Source of the DNA: Melanopsichium pennsylvanicum
Taxonomy: Eukaryota; Basidiomycota; Ustilaginomycetes; Ustilaginales
DNA: 64,000 nucleotides
Direction of reading: 5' to 3'
Assembly (NCBI GenBank): GCA_900208305.1
Contig: OAPG01000001.1
Coordinates: forward strand, 2,418,001 to 2,482,000
Made by a program: the position numbers and the translations under genes. The notes under the pieces were generated by a model. It saw only the letters and a list, made by a program, of their open reading frames with translations, was not told the DNA's origin and ran no database searches. Positions 39,624-50,829 of the stretch are shown here, piece after piece (position 1 is the first letter of the stretch; each line of letters starts with the position of its first letter).

Positions 39624-40296
39624 TGAAGTTTAGCTTGAAAAGCCCCGTCAGTAGTATCAAGGTAGCAAGGTAGGAGAGGTGTTGATATGTTGGGTTATTT
39701 TGGTTAGAGGTAGGAACCAAGCTGAGCTACATCTTGAACAAGAAGTGCGAAATGTGTGTCGATCGTGATTGTTGCCGACTGCCGAACTGTGCAATCCTCC
39801 ACAAATAATCACAAAAGAGTAAATCTGAATCACGAATGCTGCTGCGCTTCCAGAAGATATTCACGTTGGCAATGTCCATCCATACTCTTAACCCAACTGC
39901 CAACTCAATTTGGCACCATTAGACTTGATCTTTCAAATTCAGGGTCCTTTGGCTGAATTGGGTTTGAAAAAGGCTGTGTGTGTCAAGCCAAGCTGCGTCG
40001 GTGTCTTTGAGAAATATTATTTTGTGCATCTCTTTTGACACACTCACTCACTCTCTTATGCAGATTAGTCTGTGAATGAGTGGTTGAATTTCATTTCATT
40101 CGTGACCATACCATGTGGTGTTGGTCTCGTCCCCTTCTCCATATCTCACACGATAGCGGCCTTGCCAAATGCAAGTGTGAACACCATATTATAATATAGA
40201 TGCAACACACCTATCGTACCATCCTCAAGTAGGTGCCGCGTTCCAACCGTATCCTCACCTGGCTTGCTTTAAACTTTCAAGCACACCGTAGCCAAT
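39624..40296. promoter_or_regulatory. Divergent promoter region of COQ8 and MID1
   Basis: 673 bp between two head-to-head start codons. AT-rich ATTATAATATAG lies near 40188-40200, about 100 bp upstream of the MID1 ATG, and could act as a core promoter element. No other motif stands out. Confidence 0.4.
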
Positions 40297-42276
40297 ATGG
40301 CAAGCTCATCCCCAATATACAGGCTTCGAGCACCATGCATCCTTCTTCCATCTTTACTGCTGCTAGTAAGCCTATTCTGTCTTCCGTTTACATCAGCGCA
40401 ACAATCTTCCTCAACATCCAGTATACCCCTCTCATCCACATCCACGCGATCAGCTATCCCCGGTCGAGCTACCTCCATTTACAACTCCACTGTTAATGCC
40501 GTAGCACTCAATGACTCAGTTATCGTCCGATCACGTATCGCTCTCAATGCCACCCAGGGCGCATTCTTCAACTTCACCTTACCCTCCACCGCCTTCACCG
40601 CCGATTCCAAAACTGTCACCGTTTGGACTTCCATATCTCTCTGCTCCGGTCCAGCAATTCCGCCTTACAATACTTCCAACTCCACCCTCATCGAATCACT
40701 CGGAAATTCAGCCACTGAAGCACGCCATTCTACTCTAGCATCACTCTGGATCTCGGACAATGAGCTCTTTCAAACTCCCGGACCTGCCAACGCTACCTCT
40801 TTGAATTCAAAACACATCGGCTACGCCCTGGGCGGTTGGACGAGTATCCAAGTAGATGTGCAGCAGAAGCAAGACAACAGCTCAGAAACCATATGGATGG
40901 GTGTATGGCCACCAGTCGATAGTCGAAACGTCACTCCGGGTGTGTATCAGTTTCAAATCGTTGCCAGTTCCAACGCCAAGATGGAATCGGTCGACTACAC
41001 TCGTCGGCCTAGGCTGGACGATACAGATCAGACCAGAGCTTTGGTATCGAGCTTCAATTATACCACCGATTCCCCTCCAACATTGGACGTCATTGTACTT
41101 CCCACATTTGGCACTTACTCGTTGCCAGATGCCGACTACTACAATTCTTCCTTCTGTGCTATCGCAGACGCCTGGTTCAACGTCCTCGAAAGCAACAGTC
41201 AGATTGCCATCAACAGCAGTGATACTCATCGAGGTACCGAAGCAAATGCACTCAACGACACTCGTCGACAGTTTGAAATCTCTGGCCTCGACGCCGCTAC
41301 CAATTACACCACATGGCTCATCGAGACCACGCGCATCGGCCAAGGATCCGAATCGAGCTTCTCAACCACCCTTTTCCCAGCCATCAAGATGTTGACCAAA
41401 CGCAATGACAATTGTCGCCTCGTTTACGATGTATCCTTTTGTCCCAATGTGGCCTATTCCATTCCAGTCGACCCTTCCATTAGCACCTCGACCGCATTAT
41501 CGGTGATTGAACAATTCGTCACTCCGCAGTACAACAATTTCACCCTTACCATCAGCACGTTTCCTTGTCAAGATCCCGATTTCGGCATGTACTCATACGT
41601 TCAAACTTGTGACAACTGTAAAAAGTCGTATCAAGACTGGCTTTGTGCGGTCGCCATGCCTCGATGTACCGATCCCTTATCGGATCCACAAACGCAATCG
41701 AGGGCTACTCAAGATGGCCGCGAGCTCACAGGTGCTCCCACTGGCGAGAACACCGAGCTTTTGCCGTACATCGTGAATCGCAGCTCAAATGCTTCTTCCT
41801 CCTCCTCTTCTTCTTCTTCTTCTTCTTCTTCTTCTTCGACTGGGGACAATTCATCGTACGATGCACTTGCTTCGAGACAAGCATTCATAGACGAGCAACT
41901 GAAACCAGGATTGTATGGAGAACTCCTACCATGCATCTATACATGCTATTTTGTGGAGAGGACTTGTCCATCGTTAATTCAGTGGAGTTGTCCAGTGTGG
42001 GACATTACGGCACAGAGAGATTACGGTACATTCGCAGATAGTGGTCCAGAGGGGATAGGTGCAGCAGAGAATGGGGGTGCAGGCAAGGATGGAAATCGTT
42101 GGGGTGGTTATCAGAGGTATATTGCAACAGATGCGTTCGGTAGGGCGTATTGCAACAGTATGGGTGTGGATTTTATACTACGAGAGTCCAACAGTGCAAT
42201 CAGTCAACTTGGTATCAATCACGCATCGATAGGTTTCGCAATGTTGGTGTCCTTGTCGATTGCCTTAGCTCTCTAA
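40297..42276 (+). CDS. MID1: Mid1-type stretch-activated calcium channel subunit
   Basis: A 659-residue secreted or membrane-anchored glycoprotein. A hydrophobic signal sequence (about residues 9-34, ending FTSAQ) is followed by an extracellular region rich in N-glycosylation sequons. The Cys-rich C-terminal half has the Mid1 pattern: NDNCRLVYDVSFCPNVAYS (about 370), TCDNCKKSYQDWLCAVAMPRC (about 440-460) and PCIYTCYFVERTCPSLIQWSCP (about 545-570). Mid1 is the regulatory subunit of the Cch1 high-affinity calcium channel, used in pheromone response and stress. A TCT/TCC-encoded Ser run (about 41793-41838) separates two Cys clusters. The C-terminus is hydrophobic (GFAMLVSLSIALAL), consistent with a GPI or membrane anchor. 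It is intronless. Confidence 0.9.
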   Translation: MASSSPIYRLRAPCILLPSLLLLVSLFCLPFTSAQQSSSTSSIPLSSTSTRSAIPGRATSIYNSTVNAVALNDSVIVRSRIALNATQGAFFNFTLPSTAFTADSKTVTVWTSISLCSGPAIPPYNTSNSTLIESLGNSATEARHSTLASLWISDNELFQTPGPANATSLNSKHIGYALGGWTSIQVDVQQKQDNSSETIWMGVWPPVDSRNVTPGVYQFQIVASSNAKMESVDYTRRPRLDDTDQTRALVSSFNYTTDSPPTLDVIVLPTFGTYSLPDADYYNSSFCAIADAWFNVLESNSQIAINSSDTHRGTEANALNDTRRQFEISGLDAATNYTTWLIETTRIGQGSESSFSTTLFPAIKMLTKRNDNCRLVYDVSFCPNVAYSIPVDPSISTSTALSVIEQFVTPQYNNFTLTISTFPCQDPDFGMYSYVQTCDNCKKSYQDWLCAVAMPRCTDPLSDPQTQSRATQDGRELTGAPTGENTELLPYIVNRSSNASSSSSSSSSSSSSSSTGDNSSYDALASRQAFIDEQLKPGLYGELLPCIYTCYFVERTCPSLIQWSCPVWDITAQRDYGTFADSGPEGIGAAENGGAGKDGNRWGGYQRYIATDAFGRAYCNSMGVDFILRESNSAISQLGINHASIGFAMLVSLSIALAL

Positions 42277-42484
42277 ATTTCGTCGAAGCCTGACACGACA
42301 AAATTCTGATATACTGCATATACAAATTGTTTCCACATTAGGGTAGAAACAGACACATTGTAAATCATAGACCCAACAAATGACCAAGAGCAATGGAACC
42401 TTTTCATGTCCAACTCAGTTTGCAGTTACATCAACTTGACTTATGCGACTCATGTACAACTTTGAACCAATTCAAATCAATTAC

Positions 42485-43141
42485 CTACAAACCCGTCAAT
42501 TTACCACTCGTTCCAAAGCCTGCCCTCCTGCCTGCATACCTAGGTGTGAAAGCTGACGTAATGCGAACCCCTCCTAAATCCATAGACTGCGGTCCCCGAC
42601 CATACCTCGCTTTCACAATGTCCACCTGTTGTTGTGTCACTTTCACTTTTCTTCCACTCAACTTTGTGAACCAATCCTTCAACCTTTGCCACCAACTTGT
42701 GCTTCTTTCATGTTGTATGATTCGCTCTCGCACCAAAGCTGCTAGTTTTGGACCCGCCTGTCTTGGGAACACTAAACTTCTCTTGTGGAAGAAAAGGTCG
42801 CTACTACGTTTTTGGAAAAGTTTAAGTCTTTCCGTGACGTCGTCCCACGCTTCCCAGGCACGATCCCATGGACCGGTTTGAGTGTGGGGTAAACGAGATC
42901 TCTCAGGTGCACTGGTATTACGACAGGCGTGTGATATGGGTATCCAATACGTAGTGGAACGGCCCAAGTGCGTTGGTCCGCAAGCGTAAAATGGAATGCT
43001 TTGCGGGTGGTCAGCGAGGGTTTTACGATCAAAAGAGCGGATGGGAAAAACATCGTCATGCGGATAGGGAAGTGGAATGGAGAGAACAGAAGGAATGATG
43101 GTGAAGCATAGGAGCGCAAGGAGGGTGACGAAATACAACAT
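42485..43141 (-). CDS. Small secreted protein with dibasic sites, function unknown
   Basis: A 218-residue protein of no family I recognise. Residues 1-21 form a clear signal peptide (MLYFVTLLALLCF... ending SVLS). The mature part is basic, has only two Cys (54 and 73) and contains two Lys-Arg pairs (111-112 and 120-121) that Kex2 could cut, flanking a nine-residue piece. No membrane segment follows the signal. In smut fungi many such proteins are effectors or cell-wall proteins, but nothing in the sequence shows which. A TATAAATA lies about 211 bp upstream on the same strand. It converges with MID1 across a 208-bp gap. Confidence 0.72.
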   Translation of the reverse strand: MLYFVTLLALLCFTIIPSVLSIPLPYPHDDVFPIRSFDRKTLADHPQSIPFYACGPTHLGRSTTYWIPISHACRNTSAPERSRLPHTQTGPWDRAWEAWDDVTERLKLFQKRSSDLFFHKRSLVFPRQAGPKLAALVRERIIQHERSTSWWQRLKDWFTKLSGRKVKVTQQQVDIVKARYGRGPQSMDLGGVRITSAFTPRYAGRRAGFGTSGKLTGL

Positions 43142-45591
43142 GTTTAGAGACTTAAGGTTTCCGAACCATGGAAAAACTAAAAGAAGCCGGCGCTTCAGAT
43201 GGTGTGGATTTGACGACGTCGATTGGAAAAGGAGACAGTGAATTGTGACTGAAGGTGGTTACGAGGTCAAAAACCTGCCACAGCAGGCAGGTGCATCAGT
43301 CGATGAAGATGTGTCGAGGCAGACGCATCAAGACAATTCCCGAGAGAAGAGTATTTATAGATTGTTTGCTCGTCGGTACAGCCTTTCACTAAGCTCTTCT
43401 TCGAACCGACCTACGGTATAAGGTTATTGGTCGGACTCGACATCCCGGCCCACGAGTGGATTAGCAGCGGATGCTTCTTTACAATCACCGAGTGGCACTG
43501 CAGTCTCTGGCATAATGCCCCTAAACCTACAGTAGTACGTCAAAGCACCCACCCTACTTCTGCTTCGTCATACAATTCATGCTGCGTGGAGCGGATAGTG
43601 TCGGGTACACTTCAGCAGGCGTAACAAGCCACACACTTTCGAGCACAAGTTTTCAAGCCGGGTGCACAACTTCGAACAGGGTTTAAAGTGCCTTGTTCTT
43701 CGAACATCACAATGATGCATTAAGGCTGAACAATTTGAATCCGTGTGGCTGCAAAGGTGGGTTGAGTCAGTCTTTGGGAATCATGCTGGTTGTACAGTAT
43801 GTGGTGGGGTTTTGTCGTGATTCGTGGTTGAGTTGCAAGAATGTAGGGGCGAGTGGATTTCATGACCCGATGAAAGCGGACGTAATGCTGTTTCCCTTCA
43901 ATGTGATAGAAACGAGTTCGAACATTTAGGTCATCACTGCAACACAGACGGGTGACGCTTAACGACACTGTGTAGGCCACGAGCATGAAATAAGAACATA
44001 CTTTTCGTTCACGGTGAATGGCAGCTGTCAAATTGGACTGTGGACCCTTATCAAGGCATCGCGGTGAGAAGAATCAACAGTGAGCGAGAATTTCTTCTTG
44101 CTTCGCTGCACTCGCACAAAACACACTTTGCAATCACCACGAAGCCGCAATCGTGAATGAGTTCTGCCCAAACGGCACGCGCAGAAGAATTGAAATTGTA
44201 AATTTCGTACTTCATGATCGAAAATCATGACCTTGCAAACTCATTTGAACAGGCCCGATTACAAAGGATGTGTGCCTTCGTTCTCAATACAAAAACTAAT
44301 TTCAGCTCGCTTCAAAATTTGTATCTTGTCCATAGTGGCAAAGAAAGGGCTCGATAGTCCCGAATATACCAAATTTTGAAAAGTGTATAGTTGGACATCT
44401 TGTCGCTGAATTGATATTTTTGAGGATCAAATCGAGAAGAATACAAAGGACGAGGCAATTTAATTGCTTTTAACATACAACGCTCAAGAGCCGATCAGCG
44501 AAAATCAAAAAAAGAATATGGCGAGGTAGCCAAGCACAAAATGCCCAATTGCAACCTAAGTTACAGAGCCAGCCTGAAGAGGCTTTGCTTGTTAAGTGCG
44601 AGAGAGAGAGAGTGTGGATTGAATTTGTGTCGAGCGGGCGAGTCTTTTAGAGAGACAGTGGTTGGGCACTGAAGATGGGTGCGGGCCAGGCGACCCAAGC
44701 CTCCATTTTTCATTCATCAGACACGGATGGCTGAGTGCGTGTGAGTCAAGTTGAGCAGCTCGACTGTAGCCTCTGAGCTGCCGACCCTGACGGTGTGAGG
44801 GAGAGCAACTGAGAGAGAGTCTTGACAAGCGCTTCAAGCTCGAGCAGCGAGGGGTTCCCATCACTGCTTGATGGGTCCAAGTCGCACTCTAAACTCTTCC
44901 ATTGCCCTTCATCACCTTTCACCAACCTCATCCAACACTTGACTCGCAGTTCTCTCTTGGTCAAGACTGATCATCATTGCTTCGTGATCCACACCTTTTG
45001 ACCGTTCGTGTTTCTCCAGGCATCGACCAGCTCGCTGCGCAGCAGAAAAGACTTCAGCAGCTTCAGCCAATCAAGCGACCGACTCGTCTCTGTGCTGATC
45101 CTCAATTTTGCCCCTGCTGTTGCTGCTGCTGCCGACGTCTCCGCTGTAACCGATATCTTGTTACGCGTATTGAACAAAGCATCAGTCTCTCGCCACCAGC
45201 TCAAGCAATCGGCCGGGCCACGAATCGTATCTCGATCCCCAACCTTCAACTTTTAAAGGTTGGTCAGCGTATCGGGTATTCCGTATCTTTGAAAACATCG
45301 ATCAAAGAGTGCTGCGCTTCTGCTTGCATCCTCTTTATGACGCCTCGACCATCCTGCACCTCCGATTGCTTCTGACTCTATCGATCTTGATCCGCGTATC
45401 CGCGTCGTCGTCCTTGTCATTTCACCGATTTGCCCGAACGTGACGCAAGACTCAGCCCTTACTGCTTGCCGACGTATTACGACACGCTGACTTCGCATTG
45501 GCTGTGCATCGCTCTCTACGTGTTTTCCTCACGATCCGACTCAGGACCTCTTTCAAATCAGCTGACCTAGTGACAGGTCCGGAGGAGGAAA
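43142..45591. promoter_or_regulatory. 2.45 kb divergent intergenic region
   Basis: The gap lies between the small secreted protein (minus) and NST1 (plus). It has a TATA-like element for the former (43352-43359) and presumably a long leader for NST1, since the last 600 bp are pyrimidine-rich. AT-rich DNA lies near 44220-44520, and an AG run near 44600-44613. Short frames here lack features, and I see no gene. Confidence 0.4.
43352..43359 (-). promoter_or_regulatory. Possible TATA box of the secreted-protein gene
   Basis: TATAAATA on the minus strand, about 211 bp upstream of the ATG at 43141. It is isolated in non-AT-rich sequence, which makes it more credible than most matches here. Confidence 0.4.
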
Positions 45592-48500
45592 ATGGCCAAG
45601 TCCAAGCTGCCACGCTCCACGCCAGCGGCGCGCGGTCCAGCTGTGCCCCCACCCAAGCTGGCCGCTGCTGCTCAGCAGCAATACCCACCTCAATCACCAA
45701 CACCAGCTCCTATGCAGCAACAACCTAAAGCGCCCATCGCCGGTGCATCTACGCCACCTCGTTCAGCTTCGCCGGTCTCCAATCACGACGTAGACAGCGC
45801 TGCCCTCGCGTCGGCCAAAAAGAAGAAGAAAAAGTCCAAGTCTAAGGCAAAGGACTCCGACTTTATCGATGATCACGAGTACGATCTGCAGTCAGCTGCT
45901 GCTCTTGGTCAGCGTCCTCGGTCGCCTGCCTCTCTCGCTGCCAGGGCACAGGCTCAGGCGCAGCTTTTGGCAGCAGCGAGCGAGCTGTATCGAAGGATCG
46001 AAGGCGACGCGCAAGGCATTCCGGACGATGATGCCTACTGGACGTCTCTACCGGCTCATTTGAGAACGTTTATTCGCAACGCTCTACCTCTCGGACAATT
46101 CCCTCCAGCAGCTCAGGCAGCGCTCAACGAGAACGTCAACGACCCAGCTAATCGTCACGCTTCGACTCAAGCCATGATCGCCGTCGCTCAACAGTTGGCG
46201 CAGGCTGCGCATGCATCTCAACGCCATCTCCAACAATATCCACCCGGCACCCATCCCTACCCACCATTGCCCTTTGATGCATCCATCTTTGCCGACCTTG
46301 CTCTGCATCCCGACCAGGCGCTGCCTCTGCACCCTCACCCTAACGCTGCCAACAACGTGCATCAAGGCTCCAATGGCACCTATGGCCAGTATGCATCCAG
46401 CCCCAATCCGCCTCCTACGCAGCCGCCAGTCGAGCCACTTCCACCCCCCGTTGTGCTTTACGACAACTTTGACGACGAAATCGACCGATACGACGATGAC
46501 GGCGAGGACGGTGCGCGGTATTACGATGACGGCGAGCTGGACGACGACGATGAGATCCTCGATGCTCAAGGTGGCCTTCTCCGTGCTCGCGAGCGTGTTT
46601 GGATGCAAGGCGGCCATGACCATGCACACGGACCGAATGGCCTAGGTGCTCATCCAGACGCATTGCGCTCCGCAAGTAAAAATAAAAAGAAAAAGAAAAA
46701 GAAGAAAGGCGGCGCCATAGCTGAAGCTGGGCATGGCGACGACCAAGCACACGAGATCGAAGTCGAAGTTCCCCCTCCTCCCAAGCCTGTCCCCAACCAC
46801 CCGCCTCCCTCGACCAACGTCTCTTCAGTGACGCGCAACTCGAATGCACCGGCTCCCAGCTCGCGAGCTGCTGGCAAACAGCCCATGACTTTCAACTCAT
46901 CAGGCAAGACCTCAGCTCGGCCCGCCAACGGTGTCGCACCTTCGTCCAACTCTGGCAAACGATCCGTCTCGTCCTCGACTCATGGTCAGCAGCCCGCCGC
47001 CAACGTTTCCAGCAACAATGCCAAAATCTGGTCCACCAGCTCGGCAGAGGAGCGAGAGCGCATCAAGGGGTTCTGGCTCGGTCTCTCAATGAAGGACAGG
47101 CAAAAGCTGGTCCAGGTGGAAAAGGAGACTGTTCTCAAAAAGATGAAGGAACAGCAAAAGTTCTTGTGCTCTTGCGCAGTCTGCGGACGCAAGCGGTCAG
47201 CCATCGAGGAGGAACTTGAAGTCCTGTACGATTCCTACTATGACGAGCTTGAGGAGTACGCCAACCATCAACAACGTTGGGCTAGCAGCGGCGGTACGAT
47301 CCCCCCTCCCCCCGGTCCAGGTCCTTTCCCCGGCAGTGTTGCGCTCGATGCATCTGGCGCTGTTATCGGAGGCGACCCTCTCTCTCGCACTCGCGCGGCT
47401 CACGGTGGTCGCGATGCAAGGCACACCCATCCTCATCCACACGGTCGCAAAGCGCCTCTTCATCCGGAGTCGTCAGATGGCTACGACGATGACGAGCTGG
47501 ATGACGATGCCGAGTACGATGACGAAGACGACGATGCCGAGTACGACGACGAAGAGGAGGAGGACGACATCGAGCTCGATAAGGAACGGGCACGTGATGA
47601 CTATGCCAAGCGCAATCCTGTTCCGTCTGCGCGAAGACGCGACACCAACGACAACAACGACCTCTTTGGCCTTGGCAGTAGTCTCACTGTCAAAGGCGGT
47701 ATCCTCACTGTTGCGGATGATATGCTCAAGAACGATGGTCGCAAATTCCTCGAAATGATGGAGCAACTCGCCGAGCGAAGGATGCACCGTGAGGAGCTCA
47801 CCAACGCCGAGCTCGCCGCTAGCGACGACGAAGAGGATGTAGACGGCCCTGGCGACGTCGACGATGAAGACGTTGACGAGGACGAGGAAGATGAGGAGGA
47901 CGACATTCTCACCGAAGAGCAACGCATGGAGGAAGGTCGAAAGATGTTCCAGATCTTTGCCGCTCGGATGTTCGAGCAGCGTGTGCTTGCAGCATACCGT
48001 GAGCGTGTTGCTCAAGAACGTCAGCTGCAGCTACTCCGCGAATTGGAGGAGGAAGACACCAACGAAAAGGCTCGTGAAGCTCGTCGCGTCAAGGAGTCGC
48101 AAAAGAAGAAGGACAAGAAGAAGGCACAGCGGGAAGCCAAGGAAGCCGAGAAGATGCGCAAGGACCAGGAACGGGCCGCTGTGGAAGCTGAGGAGCGCGC
48201 GAAACAGCAAGCGCAGCGCGATGCCGAGCTCAAGAAACAAGAAGAGATTCGACAAAAGAAGGAAGCCGAACGCAAGGCACGCGAGGACGAGAAGGCCAAG
48301 AAAGAGGAAGAACGTCGTCGACGTCAAGCCGAAGAGCGCGAACGTCAGATGGAAGTCGAGCGCAAGCGCCGCGAGAAGGAGGACAAGATTCGACTCGAAC
48401 GAGAAGCGCAAGAGAAGGCCAAGCGCGATCGCGAGGAGGCCCAACGCAAGGCCAAGGAGGAGCAAGAAAGGAACAAGCGCGAGAAAGCCGAAAGGGAGGC

Positions 48501-50601
48501 CAAAGCGAAGGAAGAGCAAGAACGTAAGGTCGAGGCTGCCAGAAAGGAGAAGGAGGCTCGAGCTCAAGCGAACCGCGAATCTAAGCAGGCGGCGGCAGCA
48601 GCGGCTTCGCAATCTCGCGGATCTAATGCGACTCCATTGATTCCCCCTTCGCCTACTGCGGCGCCCAAGGCTGGTTCTGCCAAGGCTACCGCTGCTTCTA
48701 CCCCTGCCACACCTGCTCGTGCAACCAAGAATGGCTCGATCCCTGGATTTCCGGCGGTGAATCAGGGTCAGCCTTCGGTCCGCGGTAATGGCAGCCAGCG
48801 AGGTGCTGGCGGCTCGAGGTCCGCTCATTCGTCCGCTGCGACAAACACAGCCTTGGCGACAAACGCTTCGTCTGCAGTCCCTGCAGCAGCCTCTGCCAAC
48901 GCGGCAGGATCGACTCTCCCAGCTCCACCTCAGGGTTTGCCTCCCCGCCCTTCGACTGCCGTGCTGACGCCCGCTGGCTCTTCGTCTCAAAGCTCTTCTG
49001 TCTCCGTTGCAGCCAACGCTGGATTGCCACGACCTCCCGTCAATTCGAGCTCGGGTTCGACTGCCGCCTCATCACTTGGTTTCGGGTCGATCGGACCTAG
49101 TGCGTCCGCTTCTGTGGCAGCTCCTGCATCCAAAGCACCGGGCTCGAGCATCTCGCCTAAACCCACCCAGCCCGCTTTTGTGCAGACTCAAGATAAGCCA
49201 TCCTCTCAGCTCGGCTACAGCTCACCCGTGCCTCCGGTTGGAGCGACATACGGTCAGCAGCCAGGACTCGAGGGCCTTCGTTCGCCAACGCTTACGAATG
49301 GCCTGCCTTCCAGCAGCGTCTTTGGTAGCAACGGCGGCATGAGCTCAAACCTGCAGTCTCCAAGCCTTGGTGGGCACGCAATGGGTGGCATGACGAGCAA
49401 CCTCGCGTCTCTCAACCTCAATGCCACTTCCCGCTCTGCTGGTCTCAACATGGGAGGCACTCTGGTGGGCAGCAATGCACCCGTCCCTGGTATGGAGTCA
49501 AGCTCCTCAAGCGCTCATGGTGTGCCATGTTTGGGCAGCAATATGCAGAGCCCCACTCAGACTCCCTTTGCGCCGATGGCCGGAAGCAATTCTGTGGACC
49601 CCATGCGCAGTCGTACCGCTTCGTTTGCGGATTCGGATCCCATGTCGGCCTTCGCAGGCATTCGACCAGGCTCCTCGCTTTCTCAGCGTGTTCCCGCCTA
49701 CCGTTCTGGCGCGCCAACACCCATCGGCCCTATCGGTCGACCCAAAGCAATGGATCCCATCCAGCAGCATGTGCACCACGAAGATCATACCGGCGCCATC
49801 GGCAATGGTCGATCGTCGAGCAGCGCCAGTGGATCCGGCGCGACCAGCCCGCGACTTCCCGAAGGCATCCTTGGCAGCTCCGCTCTTGGAGGTGATGATG
49901 ACATCGTCGACCCAAAGCCTCGCCGAGTTAGCCACACGATCCCTATTGGTGGCGGTGCTAGCGGAAGCAGTATGGGCGGTGGAGGTTCCTTTTTTGGCGG
50001 GATGGGTGGTTCCGGTGCCGTCGGGAGCGGCTTTGGCGTGAGCTCCTCTTCGCCTTGGAGCTCCTTCTCTGCTAGCAACCAAGCTGCCCCTGGTCCCTTG
50101 TCTCCTGGATTCAACACTGGTGCTGCACCCGTTTCGATCGGTTCCAGCCTTGGCTCCAACAGCTTTGGAATGAACCAGAATGCCGGCACACCCGGCTTAG
50201 GTTCGAATCCACCAGGTCTGGCGAGCGGCGGTCAATCAGACCCTTGGGCAAGGGTATCGGCAGGCTGGGATCGTGCACGCTATGCTTTCGAACAGCCCGG
50301 TGCCAATCACGGTAGTAGTGGCGGAATGGGCGGTTCGCTCCATGGTGGTGCACAAGTCGGGCACAGTCACGGACTTGGCGGCCACACAAACCATCTTCAC
50401 CACCAAATGTCTCCGGGTACGGGTAGCAGCGCTAATGGCGCAATGCTGAGCCCTTTCAATCTGGGCGCTCCAGGTAGTGGTGGAAGGAACCTGTTCGGTG
50501 CTCCAGGTAGCACTGTGCTTCACCCTGGGGCGATTGGCAGTGCCCTTTCGCCCACTTCGCCTAGTGATGGTGGTAGGCATGTTAGTGGCAGTCACGAGTG
50601 A
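45592..50601 (+). CDS. NST1: Nst1-type stress/salt response protein
   Basis: A 1669-residue intronless protein. A Lys-rich N-terminal stretch ([10 protein letters not shown], about 82-91) and acidic segments precede the conserved Nst1 core at about 480-545: [19 protein letters not shown], then the [11 protein letters not shown]ys motif, then [11 protein letters not shown] second acidic region (about 620-790) leads into a long Glu/Lys/Arg coiled coil (about 805-1005), the hallmark of Nst1. The C-terminal 650 residues are Ser/Gly/Pro/Ala-rich and disordered. In yeast Nst1 influences salt tolerance and associates with the splicing factor Msl1 and P-bodies. The length is near that of other basidiomycete members. 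The family call is secure, but molecular function remains poorly defined. Confidence 0.88.
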   Translation: MAKSKLPRSTPAARGPAVPPPKLAAAAQQQYPPQSPTPAPMQQQPKAPIAGASTPPRSASPVSNHDVDSAALASAKKKKKKSKSKAKDSDFIDDHEYDLQSAAALGQRPRSPASLAARAQAQAQLLAAASELYRRIEGDAQGIPDDDAYWTSLPAHLRTFIRNALPLGQFPPAAQAALNENVNDPANRHASTQAMIAVAQQLAQAAHASQRHLQQYPPGTHPYPPLPFDASIFADLALHPDQALPLHPHPNAANNVHQGSNGTYGQYASSPNPPPTQPPVEPLPPPVVLYDNFDDEIDRYDDDGEDGARYYDDGELDDDDEILDAQGGLLRARERVWMQGGHDHAHGPNGLGAHPDALRSASKNKKKKKKKKGGAIAEAGHGDDQAHEIEVEVPPPPKPVPNHPPPSTNVSSVTRNSNAPAPSSRAAGKQPMTFNSSGKTSARPANGVAPSSNSGKRSVSSSTHGQQPAANVSSNNAKIWSTSSAEERERIKGFWLGLSMKDRQKLVQVEKETVLKKMKEQQKFLCSCAVCGRKRSAIEEELEVLYDSYYDELEEYANHQQRWASSGGTIPPPPGPGPFPGSVALDASGAVIGGDPLSRTRAAHGGRDARHTHPHPHGRKAPLHPESSDGYDDDELDDDAEYDDEDDDAEYDDEEEEDDIELDKERARDDYAKRNPVPSARRRDTNDNNDLFGLGSSLTVKGGILTVADDMLKNDGRKFLEMMEQLAERRMHREELTNAELAASDDEEDVDGPGDVDDEDVDEDEEDEEDDILTEEQRMEEGRKMFQIFAARMFEQRVLAAYRERVAQERQLQLLRELEEEDTNEKAREARRVKESQKKKDKKKAQREAKEAEKMRKDQERAAVEAEERAKQQAQRDAELKKQEEIRQKKEAERKAREDEKAKKEEERRRRQAEERERQMEVERKRREKEDKIRLEREAQEKAKRDREEAQRKAKEEQERNKREKAEREAKAKEEQERKVEAARKEKEARAQANRESKQAAAAAASQSRGSNATPLIPPSPTAAPKAGSAKATAASTPATPARATKNGSIPGFPAVNQGQPSVRGNGSQRGAGGSRSAHSSAATNTALATNASSAVPAAASANAAGSTLPAPPQGLPPRPSTAVLTPAGSSSQSSSVSVAANAGLPRPPVNSSSGSTAASSLGFGSIGPSASASVAAPASKAPGSSISPKPTQPAFVQTQDKPSSQLGYSSPVPPVGATYGQQPGLEGLRSPTLTNGLPSSSVFGSNGGMSSNLQSPSLGGHAMGGMTSNLASLNLNATSRSAGLNMGGTLVGSNAPVPGMESSSSSAHGVPCLGSNMQSPTQTPFAPMAGSNSVDPMRSRTASFADSDPMSAFAGIRPGSSLSQRVPAYRSGAPTPIGPIGRPKAMDPIQQHVHHEDHTGAIGNGRSSSSASGSGATSPRLPEGILGSSALGGDDDIVDPKPRRVSHTIPIGGGASGSSMGGGGSFFGGMGGSGAVGSGFGVSSSSPWSSFSASNQAAPGPLSPGFNTGAAPVSIGSSLGSNSFGMNQNAGTPGLGSNPPGLASGGQSDPWARVSAGWDRARYAFEQPGANHGSSGGMGGSLHGGAQVGHSHGLGGHTNHLHHQMSPGTGSSANGAMLSPFNLGAPGSGGRNLFGAPGSTVLHPGAIGSALSPTSPSDGGRHVSGSHE

Positions 50602-50829
50602 GAGAGGGTCAGGCCCTTGTTGTGGCTTTGATACTGTCGTCTCTGTCCTCTTTTTACCAACCCTCATCGCATCTCGAATCACAGCTCAAGTTTTTCCTCT
50701 TCACTTTCTTTCCTGATTCCGGGCTCGGGTTCAGACTTTTTGATCAGGCTCTGGTTTGAGCTATTAGAATGCGTGTTTTGCAGGTGCAAATGTAACGGTT
50801 ACAAATGATGAGAGCACGTGTTAAAGAAA
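50602..50829. other. Short convergent 3' gap
   Basis: 228 bp between the NST1 stop and the SET5-like stop on the opposite strand. It is T-rich and presumably 3' UTRs. Confidence 0.5.

Noticed and set aside
44515..44580. tRNA-like GGCGAGGTAGCCAAGC reminiscent of an A box
   Set aside because: No B box (GGTTCGANNCC) follows and no cloverleaf can be drawn.
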